Assembly: GCA_963733065.1 (NCBI GenBank)
Contig: CAVTBT010000001.1
Span: 1-64,000, forward strand
Length of the DNA stretch: 64,000 nt
Reading direction: 5' to 3'
Source: CAVTBT01 sp963733065
GTDB taxonomy: Bacteria > Actinomycetota > Thermoleophilia > Gaiellales > Gaiellaceae
Shown here one piece after another: positions 1 through 8,060 of this stretch (the first letter of the stretch is position 1; each line of letters opens with the position of its first letter). Below the pieces are notes generated by a model. That model was not told the origin of the DNA and made no database searches. It saw nothing but the letters and a program-made list of their open reading frames with translations. The translations under genes were made by a program, and so were the position numbers.

Positions 1-449
1 CACTTCTCGGTGACCGGCGCCGAGATGGTGACCACGATGATGCCGGCGGCACATGCCCGCTTGATCGAGGGGTTCATCGCCGTGTCTGACGACGGGATGA
101 GCATGATTGCGTCCGGCCGCGTCTGAATGATGTTGTTCAGCGACTGGATGTGGGCCTGGACGGTGTTCTCCGCCACGACCACCTTCATGTTGACCTTGCC
201 CTTGAACGGCGCGAGCTTGGATGTCAGCACCGCGAGGCGCTGCACCTGTGGCCGCCAGTCGTTGCCAACGAAGTTGTTGCTGACGACGAAGTCGTACGTC
301 TCTCCCTGGCGGGCCTGAGGAGCCTGGCCCGAGGTCTTGCCCGAGGCGTTGATCGCGAGACCGAGAACAAGGCCGATCGCCAGCAGCGAAATCACGAGCA
401 CGCGGCGACCGGCACGCCGCGACGCGCCCTGAGCCCTCAATCTGCTCAT
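1..449 (-). CDS. Sugar-type ABC transporter substrate-binding protein (5' part only)
   Basis: The first 149 codons lie in the window; the 3' end runs off the left edge. The start is an ATG preceded by GGAGGTCCCAG, a good ribosome site. Residues 1-40 form an export signal (arginine-rich n-region, then VLVISLLAIGLVLGLAI). The mature part (YDFVVSNNFVGNDWRPQVQR, later VVAENTVQAHIQSLNNIIQ and DAIMLIPSSDTAMNPSIKRA) has the periplasmic-binding-protein fold pattern of family Peripla_BP_4, used for ribose, rhizopine and other sugars. It should sit outside the membrane, deliver ligand to an ABC permease, and be tethered or secreted. Partner genes are outside the window, so the ligand cannot be named. 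The family call is firm and the substrate is inference. Confidence 0.85.
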   Translation of the reverse strand, partial: MSRLRAQGASRRAGRRVLVISLLAIGLVLGLAINASGKTSGQAPQARQGETYDFVVSNNFVGNDWRPQVQRLAVLTSKLAPFKGKVNMKVVVAENTVQAHIQSLNNIIQTRPDAIMLIPSSDTAMNPSIKRACAAGIIVVTISAPVTEK

Positions 450-882
450 CTGGGACCTCCGTTTGACGGTGAGTAATGAAATCGTTCCCATGGCGGGTAT
501 CTCACGTCACCTTCCGGCTGTCAAGAGGTCATTTGTAAGTCATGATTGCTCCTGGCGGGCGAGCCGGACTTCGTGTCCGCCAGGACGTTAGGCGGCAACC
601 CCGGCTCGGCTCCACCGCCGCGGCCGTAGACAGCGTCGAGGAGGCGACTTGTCCCGCGCGCGATACGCAGCCGCAGTACGCCGCCGGCACCGAGACACGT
701 TCGCTCGCTCGCAAGCGCATGCGTAGACGGCGACCAACCAACTGGGGTGCTCACAAGGTGGCCCGGCGCTGGCGCACAAGCGCCGTGACGACGAGTAGAG
801 GCACTGCGCCTTGCGTGACGCTTTGTCGAAAGCCCGAGAGAGTTGTGGGCGACCCTCTCGGGAGCCGCCCGTTGTGAATCGC
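450..882. other. Intergenic stretch without a supported gene
   Basis: Open frames exist here on both strands (for example about 521-901), but they overlap each other, are arginine- and alanine-rich in the way antisense GC-rich DNA usually is, and have no ribosome site or recognisable motif. I see no RNA gene or repeat. The part next to 450-500 should hold the promoter of the substrate-binding protein gene that reads leftward from 449. Confidence 0.5.
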
Positions 883-1065
883 TTAGCGCTTCGACGTGCA
901 CGGCCTGACGCCGGCTGGAGCGACTGTCGTGGACACCACGGCGGTCACGCAGTCGTGCGGGATGACCGGGCTTGGTGCCAACGGCCGTGCTCCGACGGCG
1001 GCGGCAAGGACGAGTGTTGCGAGCAGCCCGAGTACCAGGCCGAACGTCAAGGTGAGGCGGCGCAT
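883..1065 (-). CDS. Small exported protein, function unknown
   Basis: A 60-residue reading frame starting at an ATG with AAAGGGG about 6 bases upstream; the longer upstream start (1131) lacks such a site. Residues 1-27 (MRRLTLTFGLVLGLLATLVL then AAAVGA) are a clear signal peptide or membrane anchor. The short remainder has two cysteines (HDC...RPC) that could form a disulfide after export. I do not recognise a family. The signal peptide and ribosome site together make it likely to be expressed, but such short frames are easily accidental. Confidence 0.5.
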   Translation of the reverse strand: MRRLTLTFGLVLGLLATLVLAAAVGARPLAPSPVIPHDCVTAVVSTTVAPAGVRPCTSKR

Positions 1066-1369
1066 GATGGCCCCTTTCGTGGCACTACCCGGCCACTTCG
1101 ATTGCGAATGAGCGTCGCCCCCGGTTCTCATCGCTGCCTCACCTGACGGTCACACGGATGTGCCCGTCGGCATAGAACGCGCACGCGTCAGGCATAGCGT
1201 ACGTCGCGGTGTGCATGTGACTAGATCAAAATGTTATGAACGCAAACAATGCAAGCACGTGCTTGCGTGTTGGCCGACGGCCCTGACACAGACGTGACAC
1301 GCTGGTATCCCGAGCGCCTGCGCACGGCTTGAAACTGCTTGATCAAGCCGCTTCCGCGAAGGGGGAGAG
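1066..1369. other. Intergenic region with a palindrome
   Basis: No gene is supported between the small exported protein and tRNA-Val. The region is locally less GC-rich around 1220-1260 (ctagatcaaaatgttatgaa), which suits a promoter for the leftward gene, and carries the perfect 16-base palindrome listed separately. Confidence 0.45.
1251..1266. promoter_or_regulatory. Perfect 16-bp palindrome, possible repressor operator
   Basis: GCAAGCACGTGCTTGC reads the same on both strands. It is flanked by lower-GC DNA and lies 186 bases upstream of the small exported protein start and 104 bases from the tRNA. Perfect even-length palindromes with a central CpG and GCAAGC-type arms resemble operators of the LacI/GalR family, but no LacI gene is visible here. 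Binding is inference. Confidence 0.4.
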
Positions 1370-1441
1370 TGGGCGCACCTGGGATCGAACCAGGGACCTC
1401 TCGCGTGTGAAGCGAGCGCTCTCCCGCTGAGCTATGCGCCC
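1370..1441 (-). tRNA. tRNA-Val(CAC)
   Basis: Read on the minus strand, the acceptor arms are GGGCGCA and TGCGCCC plus discriminator A. The D arm is GCTC/GAGC, the anticodon stem CTCGC/GCGAG encloses loop TTCACAC, and the T arm CCTGG/CCAGG encloses TTCGATC. The anticodon CAC reads GTG. The 3' CCA is not encoded. Confidence 0.95.
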
Positions 1442-1484
1442 GAGAGGCGCACAGCGTAGCGGAGGGCCTGCGCCGCGACCCGCT

Positions 1485-2755
1485 TCACACAGTCGAGCGA
1501 CCGCCGATGCCTTGCCGGTCCGGGCTGCCGGCACGATCGCGATCCACGGACCCGCTCCAGCGTTCCGAGACGGTCGCGTCGAGTCGGCCGATCTCTGTCA
1601 GGACCGCCGCCCGGTGCTCCGGGAGCACTGCGTCGCTGAGCTCGTCGAGCATCGCTCTCAGACGCCGCATCACCTGAACGCTCGATGCCCCGTACTCGCG
1701 GATCTCGGTGAGGCCGAGGGCGAGGAAGTCCTCCCAGCGGCGGACCCGGATCACGACGGCCGGGCCGGTGCTCGTCTGATCCGGCGCAGGCTCGAAATCG
1801 GTGGACCCGATGCCTCGTAGCGACTCGCCAAGATGGTTGACGACCTGAACCGCGGTCGTCGGGTCGTTGACCGCCGGCGACAGTGCCCGAATCGCAATGT
1901 CGACCATGATCCGGAGCGCGAAGGCCGGGTCCTGCTGGATCGTCCGCTCGTCGCCGAGCGCGATCGAGCCTCGCAGCGCATGCTCGGCTGCCGGGTCGGC
2001 CGTCGAGCCGTGAACGTGCAGCAGAGCGGCCCCGGCCGGGACGAAGTCACCCACCTCCCGCGCGAGCACCACCTCGCACTCGTGCTCGCGAGCCCAGCGC
2101 ACGAGGCCCTCGAGATCGATGGCCTGAATAGCGCCCGCTCGGCCCGAGCGAACGATGAAGGTCGGATCTCTGTCGCTGGCGAACGTCTGAAGCCGATGCC
2201 CTCGGTACGCGCCGCACGCACCATGCCCGCGAACGCCTGCTGGCCCGCCTTCGCGACGAGCGCGGTGACGGCGACCGGGCGCATTCTGTGGATGAAGCGA
2301 TCGAAGAAGAAGAGGAAGAGGAGCAGGCTGACGATGACCAGGAGCCCGGCGACCGTCACGCCGAGATCCGGGACGGAGTTCTCCTCGACCCTGCGCAGGA
2401 GGGCGAACGAGAACGACAGGGTGCCGACGAGCACCGCGAGCGTCACCTTGAGCAAGCGATCGCGGTACCACAGCCGCATGTAGCGGGGCGAGAACGTTCC
2501 GATGGCCATCTGCACCACCAGCACCGCGACCGTCACCACGAAGCCCGTCAGCGCGGCCATCGCTCCGACGATTGCCGCCAGGACGCTACTCGCCGTCGTC
2601 GGCGAGTACTGCCAGTACGCCGGCACGTCGACCAACTCCTCGGGATCGAGCAGTCCCGACCCGAGGATGCCCCCGAGTACGGCGCCAGCGAGCGGAATCG
2701 CCCAGAGGCTCCCGCGGATGTACTCCCGAGCCTTGAACCGTGTCGCCCAGGTCAT
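1485..2755 (-). CDS. DUF2254 family membrane protein, frameshifted
   Basis: Two overlapping minus-strand frames join to one protein of about 423 residues. The upstream frame starts MTWATRFKAREYIRGSLWAI and has four hydrophobic segments in its first 165 residues, including FVVTVAVLVVQMAIGTFSPR, typical of the DUF2254 membrane part. The downstream frame supplies the soluble half (FIVRSGRAGAIQAIDLEGLV, then IALGDERTIQQDPAFALRIM and the AVNDPTTA motif). The break lies near 2165-2200; the span is 1271 bases, so one base is missing or two extra. No stop or other decay is seen, so a sequence error is more likely than a true pseudogene. Function of DUF2254 is unknown; the protein should sit in the inner membrane. 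Confidence 0.8.
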
Positions 2756-2840
2756 CGGGCTCCTACGCTACGCGGCGGGAAGGACGCGACCGACGACGCG
2801 CGCTGCGTCCTGCAGTGCGCGTCGCTGAAACCGGTTTCGA

Positions 2841-2870
2841 GGGCGCCCCGGCGGCGAGGCCGGGGCGCCC
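2841..2870 (-). terminator. Strong hairpin after the glucosidase gene
   Basis: GGGCGCCCCGG pairs with CCGGGGCGCCC around a short loop, directly after the stop of the GH3 gene in its direction of transcription. There is no clear T-run, so it is either a GC-rich terminator or an mRNA-end stabiliser. Confidence 0.5.
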
Positions 2871-2878
2871 TCCGAACG

Positions 2879-5190
2879 CTAGCCCTCGACGGTGAACGAC
2901 GCCGTCAGCTCGGCATTGGAGCTGTTGCCGGCGTAGACGTCGATCTGGCCCGGCTCGACGACGAACCGCCCGCGGTTGTCGTAGAAGCCGAAGTCATTTC
3001 GGTCGAGCGTGAACGTGACCGTCCGTGCCTCGCCCGGGCCCAGCGTGACGCGCTCGAAGCCGCGCAGCCGGCGGACCGGCTGCGAGATCCGGGCCACGGG
3101 GTCGTGGATGTAGAGCTGCACGACCTCGTCGCCGGCTCGCTGCCCGGTGTTGGTCACCTTCACCGAGGCCTCGAGCTTGCCGTGCTTCGACACCTTGGAC
3201 GCGCCGAGACGCAGGTCCGACACCTCGAACGTCGTGTAGCTGAGGCCGTAGCCGAACTCGAAGAGCGGCGAGCAGCTCGGGATGTCGCGGTGGCGTGAGT
3301 TCCACTTGACGTCCGGGTTGCACGGCCGTCCGGCCCGTTCGTGGTTGTAGTAGATCGGCACCTGGCCGAGCCGGCGCGGGAACGACACGGGCAGCTTGCC
3401 GCCCGGGTTGACCTTGCCGAACAGGACGTCTGCGACCGCCGGGCCGGCCTGAACGCCGGGGAACCACGCCTGGAGCAGCGCGGGCGTGTGGTCGACCACG
3501 TCCTCCAGCGCGAGTGGGCGGCCGGTGAACAGGACGACCACGTACGGCTTGCCGGTCGCCTCGATGGCCTCGATGAGGTCCTCCTGCAGGCCGGGCAGGT
3601 CGAGCGTGCTGCGCGCCGCTGCCTCGCCGCTCATCTCCCGCGTCTCGCCGAGGGTGAGCACGACCTGGTCGGCCGCCTTGGCGACGGCGACGGCCTCGGC
3701 GAAGCCGGCGTCCGAGCCGCACCCCTCCGGATCCGTGTGCGGCGGCTCGGTGTTGGACAGCGTGCAGCCCTCGGCGTAGGTCGCGCCGGGGCTCTGCGTG
3801 TTGATCCCGTCGAAAACAGTGACCACGTCGGCATCGCGGCCGGCGCCCCACCACGGGCCGAGCATGTCGTGCTGGTTCTTCCCGAGTGGCCCGATCACGG
3901 CGGTCTTCTTCGCCGGGTCGAGCGGCAGGATGTTGCCCTCGTTGCGGAGGAGCACCATGGTGCGGCTCGCGGCCCTGCGTGCCGCTGCCACCGCGTCGGG
4001 CAGCAGCTGCTGGGCATCCGCCTCGGCGGGCTCGAACGGCGCGTAGGGGTGCTCGAACAGACCGGCGCGGAACTTCACGCGCAGGATCCGCCGCACCGCG
4101 TCGTCGATCCGCTTCATCGAGATCTCGCCGCTGTCCAGCAGGTCGGCACCGTGGTCGCGGATCAGGGTGCTGGTCATCTCCGAGTCCACACCGGCGTTGA
4201 GCGCGAGCGCAGCGGCGCTGGGGCCGTCAGCTGCGACGCCGTGCCCGCACTCCCCGCGGTCCGGGTCCTCGGCGGACAGGCGCGGAGCTCGGCGACGGCC
4301 GTCCAGTCGCTCTCGATGAACCCGTCGAAGCGCCACTTCCCCTTGAGCAGCCGTCGCATCAGGTCGGGGTTCCCGCAGCCGGGCACGCCGTTGATCGCGT
4401 TGAACGAGCACATGACGGTGTCCGCGCCCGCATCGATCGCGGCCTTGAACGGCGGCAGGTAAAAGTTCCAGAGCCGCTGCTCGGACATGTCGGTCGTGTT
4501 GTAGTCACGTCCGGCCTCCGGCTGCCCGTAGGCCGCGAAGTGCTTTGGGCTGGCGACGAGCTTGTCGCGGGCGCTGTAGTCGCTGCCCTGGATGGCCTTG
4601 ACGCGGGCGGCTGCCAGCACCGAGTTCAGGTACGGATCCTCGCCGGCGGCCTCGGCGATGCGACCCCACCGCGGCTCGTGCGAGACGTCGATCATCGGCG
4701 CGTAGGTCTGCTTGAGCCCGACGGCGGCCGACTCGCGCGCGCCGTACCTCGCGTCGTCACTCGCGACGCGCGGATCGAAGCTCGCACCGGTGGCCAGCGG
4801 GATGGGAAAGATCGTCCGGAACCCGTGAATCGTGTCGAAGGCGAAGAGGAGCGGGATCTTCAGCCTCGACTCCTCGACGGCGATGCGCTGCAGCTCCCTG
4901 ATCCGCGTCGCGTCCGTGACGCTCAGCACCGAGCCGAGGCCCTTGCGCACCTCGTCCTCCGTGACCATGAAGTCGGGCAGCAGCTGGATCTGCTCGAGCT
5001 TCTCCTCGAGCGTCATCTTGGCGAGCAGGTCGTTGACGCGCGACTCCACGTTCCGGCTGGCGGCCTGCCGCGCCGGCTGAAGCGCGCGTTCGTCACTGGA
5101 CTGGGTGGCGGCCATCACTCCACCAGTTGCGGCCGCTCCGAACGCGACGATCAACGCCGCGCCGGCAGCCCTGAGTCTGAACCGCGGCAT
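2879..5190 (-). CDS. Secreted GH3 beta-glucosidase, one frameshift
   Basis: Glycoside hydrolase family 3 enzyme of about 770 residues. Residues 1-29 are a signal peptide. The barrel domain has SPKHFAAYG (about 215) and FIESDW (about 295), whose Asp is the family nucleophile. After it come the alpha/beta sandwich (RTMVLLRNEGNILPLD, QVVLTLGETREMSGEAA) and a C-terminal fibronectin-III-like domain ending near the stop. The frame breaks near 4260-4285 just after ELRACPP; the usual continuation (DPD..ECGHGVAADGP) is in the next frame. The observed CCGCCGAGG reads correctly if one G is restored, and the span is one base short of a multiple of three. It should release glucose from beta-linked oligosaccharides outside the cell. 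A single-gene unit with a terminator hairpin behind it. Confidence 0.9.
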
Positions 5191-5271
5191 GGTTCTCCTC
5201 CTGAGTGGCTGGTCCTGGCCAGCCCCTTTCCGCCGCGCGGCGCCCGAAACGTCAGGCCGGGGGAAGGCGAC

Positions 5272-6492
5272 CTAGCTGAGCTGCCACTGCTCGGCGCGGA
5301 GGAGCGGAACGACGGTCCCGTCGGCCTCGAGCCCGTCGACCTCGACCTCGGGGCCGCCGATCATGAAATCGGTGTGGACAACCGACTCGTTGTAGCCGAT
5401 CGCGGCGAGCTGCTCGGAGGTGAGGGTCTCGTAGCCGTCGATCGAAGGAAGCACGCCGGCGCCGTAGGCGATATGGCACGTGGCGTTCTCGTCGAAGAGC
5501 GTGTTCAGGAAGACGAGGCCGGTCTGGCCGACGCGCGACTCCCCGTCCACGAGCGCCACCTCGCCGAGCAGGGAGGCGCCGTCGTCGGTCGAGATCTGGC
5601 CGCGGATCACGTCGGCGCCGCTGGAGGCGCTGACCTCCGTCACCCTGCCGCCCGAGAACCGCAGCTCGAGGTCGCGGACGATCGTGCCGGCGATGGCGAG
5701 CGGAAGCGTCGAACGCACCTTTCCCTCTGTCCGCAACCGATGGGGAGTCGTGTAGACCTCCTCCGTCGGCATGTTGACGACGTGCCGCCGGCCGCCGACG
5801 GTTTCCTCTGCGCCGGTGTACCAGCGCGCCTCCGGAATCAGCCCGACCGTCAGCTCCGTGCCTGGCCCCCGAAAGCGGAGGGAATCGAAGCCGCGCTCGT
5901 TGAGAAGGGCCGCACGCTCGAGGAGCGTGTCGATGTGCGCCTGCCAGGCGCCGATCGGGTCGGGCTCGTCGAGCCTGGTCGCCGCCGCGACTGCCTGCCA
6001 GAGCCGCTCGACGTCGGGCTCGCCGAAGACCGTCCGGGCCCAGCCTTCGTTGGGGTAGGCGACGATCGTCCAGCTGACGATGCGTTCGTTCTGCGCCTGG
6101 AGGTACCGCTCCATCAGGGCGCGCATGCGGCTGCGGGCCACGCGGGCGCCGTCGAGGTCGGCAAAGAGCTCCGGCTCGGGGTCGCCGGTGATCTGCACGA
6201 GCACACCGCGGCGCTCGATGACGTACTCCGCCCGCGCGAGGGCCCACGGCGGCGTCCAGTCGAGCATGTCGTCGTCGGCGAGCTCGATCTGCGCGCGACG
6301 GACGTGCTGGTCGCGGTAGTCGACCTCGACGAAGCGCGCACCGCGCTCGTAGGCGGCTCGCGCCATCGCGCGCGCGAGCGGCGCGTGCTCCGGGAACGCG
6401 ATGATCCAGACGTCCTGGCCGGCTCCGACGTTCGCGCCCACCTCGATCGCGAGGCGCGCGTAGGCCTCGAGCCGCTCGTCCCCCGTCAGCAC
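5272..6492 (-). CDS. M29 family metallo-aminopeptidase
   Basis: A 406-residue protein matching thermophilic aminopeptidases AmpS/AmpT (peptidase family M29) over its whole length. Likely metal ligands are visible: Glu in GEVALVDGESRVG (about 315), Glu in MPTEEVYTTP (about 245), His in ENATCHIAYG (about 340), and His and Asp in SVVHTDFMIGG (about 372-374). The N-terminal domain (YARLAIEVGANVGAGQDVWI) is also typical. It removes N-terminal residues from peptides in the cytosol; no signal peptide is seen. The start is a GTG without an obvious ribosome site, so leaderless translation is possible. It stands alone, divergent from the cytochrome c gene. Confidence 0.92.
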   Translation of the reverse strand: MLTGDERLEAYARLAIEVGANVGAGQDVWIIAFPEHAPLARAMARAAYERGARFVEVDYRDQHVRRAQIELADDDMLDWTPPWALARAEYVIERRGVLVQITGDPEPELFADLDGARVARSRMRALMERYLQAQNERIVSWTIVAYPNEGWARTVFGEPDVERLWQAVAAATRLDEPDPIGAWQAHIDTLLERAALLNERGFDSLRFRGPGTELTVGLIPEARWYTGAEETVGGRRHVVNMPTEEVYTTPHRLRTEGKVRSTLPLAIAGTIVRDLELRFSGGRVTEVSASSGADVIRGQISTDDGASLLGEVALVDGESRVGQTGLVFLNTLFDENATCHIAYGAGVLPSIDGYETLTSEQLAAIGYNESVVHTDFMIGGPEVEVDGLEADGTVVPLLRAEQWQLS

Positions 6493-6599
6493 TGAGACGA
6501 GAGCCTAGTGCACTCTCCGGCTCGCCCGAGATGCGGTCCCGGGGGGCCGCCCGGAGCCCGCGGCTCCCCCGCCAGACACCGTGGTAGCGTCTCCCGCGC

Positions 6600-7271
6600 A
6601 TGGTGCTGGGGCTCACCGGAGGGGAGACGGTGCTGGTCGTCACGGCCGCCGTCTTCATCGTCTTCGCGCTCGCCGTGTCGATGCTGGTGCCGCGGTTTCG
6701 GCCCGGGTTCCCGGGCGATCGGCTTGGGCTCTTCGTGCTCGCGACGCTGATCCTGTTCGTGGCGATGATGACCGCCGTCGTGACGGCGACGGGCGGCGAG
6801 CACGGCGGCGAAGCAGCCCACGAGACCGAGACTGAGCAGGCCGAGACGGAGACGGGAGACGGGCTCGAGACCGAGACGGAGCCTGCTGAGACCGAGACCG
6901 AGCCTGCTGAGACCGAGACGGAGCCGGCCGAGACCGAGACCGAACCGGCTGAGACCGAGACGGAGCCGGGGGAGACCGAGACCGAACCGGCCGAGACGGA
7001 GACCGAGCCCGGCGACCAGCCGAGCGGCGGTGACGCGGCCGCCGGCGAGCAAGTCTTCGCCTCATCGGGGTGCGGCGGCTGCCACACGCTCGAGGCAGCC
7101 GGCGCGAGCGGAACCATCGGCCCGAACCTCGACGAGGCGCAGCCCAGCGCGGACCTCGTCGTCGAGCGCGTGACGAACGGTGCGGGCGCCATGCCGTCCT
7201 TCGCCGACCGCCTGAGCGAGCAGCAAATCCAGGACGTCGCCGCGTACGTGGTCGACTCGACGAGCGGCTAG
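6600..7271 (+). CDS. Membrane-tethered cytochrome c with acidic repeat linker
   Basis: A 223-residue protein in three parts. Two hydrophobic helices (about 8-28 and 40-62) anchor it. A Glu/Thr-rich stretch (about 73-140) with seven copies of ETETEPA or ETETEPG then forms a long charged spacer. The C-terminal class I cytochrome c domain has the heme site CGGCH (about 156-160) and the distal Met in GAMPSF (about 197). It should hold a c-type heme outside the membrane and pass electrons to an oxidase or donor by swinging on the spacer. No oxidase genes are adjacent. Repeat number is likely variable between strains. Start is the ATG at the transcription-proximal end; no strong ribosome site is seen. 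Confidence 0.85.
   Translation: MVLGLTGGETVLVVTAAVFIVFALAVSMLVPRFRPGFPGDRLGLFVLATLILFVAMMTAVVTATGGEHGGEAAHETETEQAETETGDGLETETEPAETETEPAETETEPAETETEPAETETEPGETETEPAETETEPGDQPSGGDAAAGEQVFASSGCGGCHTLEAAGASGTIGPNLDEAQPSADLVVERVTNGAGAMPSFADRLSEQQIQDVAAYVVDSTSG
6867..7013 (+). repeat. Seven in-frame 21-bp units coding ETETEP(A/G)
   Basis: Seven consecutive 21-base units (GAGACCGAGACGGAGCCTGCT and variants) lie inside the cytochrome c gene. Units differ only at synonymous positions (ACC/ACG, CCT/CCG/CCC) and in the last codon (Ala or Gly). Synonymous drift with conserved peptide indicates selection on the spacer protein rather than a recent DNA expansion. Confidence 0.85.
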
Positions 7272-7420
7272 CTCCAGCGAAGCGCACTCCTGTCGTCACA
7301 GCAGCGCGGTTCCACCGCCGAAGGGCGATTCACTCGCCCGTAGGCACGCGCACCGCCGCCAGTGGCACGCGAAAAAGGAGGGGGCCTGCGGGGGAACCAT
7401 GGGTTCCCCCGCACCCAAAG

Positions 7421-7509
7421 CGGAGAGGGCGGGATTTGAACCCGCGACACGCCTTTCGACGCGTACGCGATTTCCAGTCGCGCTCCTTCGGCCGCTCGGA
7501 CACCTCTCC
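7421..7509 (-). tRNA. tRNA-Ser(GGA)
   Basis: On the minus strand GGAGAGG and CCTCTCC form the acceptor stem with discriminator G. The anticodon stem CGCGA/TCGCG holds loop CTGGAAA, giving anticodon GGA. A long class II variable arm (TACGCGTCGAAAGGCGT) and the T arm GCGGG-TTCAAAT-CCCGC complete it. It reads TCC and TCT codons. Confidence 0.95.
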
Positions 7510-7572
7510 GCGGCGGCGTACAGACTAGCCTCCCAGGTTTTCCGTCCTCGGCGTCTGTGCTAGACCACCTGC

Positions 7573-7869
7573 ATGCGCGGTTGGCTTTCGCTCGGACTAG
7601 GAGCCGCGGTGGGCGCGGGCGTCGCCGGCGCGTCGTTGTGGGCGTGGAGCCGACGGGGGCGCGACGTGCAGCACGTGACGTCGCCGCTCGAGCTGCCCCC
7701 GGCGCCCGAGGCAGCAGAGCCGGATGTGCCGGCGAGCGACGAGCCGTTGGTGCGCGAGACCCGTTTCGACCAGAGGCTCGACGAGGAAGAGCAGCGGCGT
7801 CACGCCGCCGCACAGAGCCTGAAGGACGATCCGCTCGTCGAGCGCACCGACGACGACGACCGCCCGTAG
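7573..7869 (+). CDS. Small membrane-anchored acidic protein, unknown function
   Basis: A 98-residue frame starting at ATG. Residues 1-25 (MRGWLSLGLGAAVGAGVAGA) are one membrane helix followed by a positive patch (SRRGR). The rest is soluble, acidic and charged, ending in a run of aspartates (ERTDDDDRP). No family recognised. The arrangement suggests a single-pass protein with a cytosolic charged tail. The next gene is convergent. Start choice is not supported by a strong ribosome site. Confidence 0.5.
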   Translation: MRGWLSLGLGAAVGAGVAGASLWAWSRRGRDVQHVTSPLELPPAPEAAEPDVPASDEPLVRETRFDQRLDEEEQRRHAAAQSLKDDPLVERTDDDDRP

Positions 7870-7916
7870 CGGCGCGCCAACCTTCGCGTCGGCCGCGTCG
7901 TCTAGAGCGATAGGCG

Positions 7917-7954
7917 AGAAAAACGCCCGGCGCCCGCCGAAGCGGACGCCGGGC
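7917..7954 (-). terminator. Rho-independent terminator of the peptide-binding protein gene
   Basis: On the minus strand GCCCGGCG and CGCCGGGC (with an inner CCGC/GCGG step) form a hairpin that is followed by CGTTTTTC. It lies about 105 bases after the stop of the gene ending at 8061 and before the convergent small membrane protein gene. Confidence 0.75.
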
Positions 7955-8060
7955 TCGAGACGCCGAGGCGGCGGTCCCGTGCGCCTGACAGTGGTAAACG
8001 CGGTTGGGGGCGCGCCCGGCGCCCCCGAACCGTTTTCAGGCGTCTCCGCCGCTCGGCGAC

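Noticed and set aside
521..901. 126-codon minus-strand frame
   Set aside because: No ribosome site, no motif, Arg/Ala-rich composition as expected by chance, and overlap with another equally long plus-strand frame.
6867..7013. CRISPR-like or mobile repeat
   Set aside because: Units are directly adjacent with no spacers, and in frame inside a cytochrome c gene.
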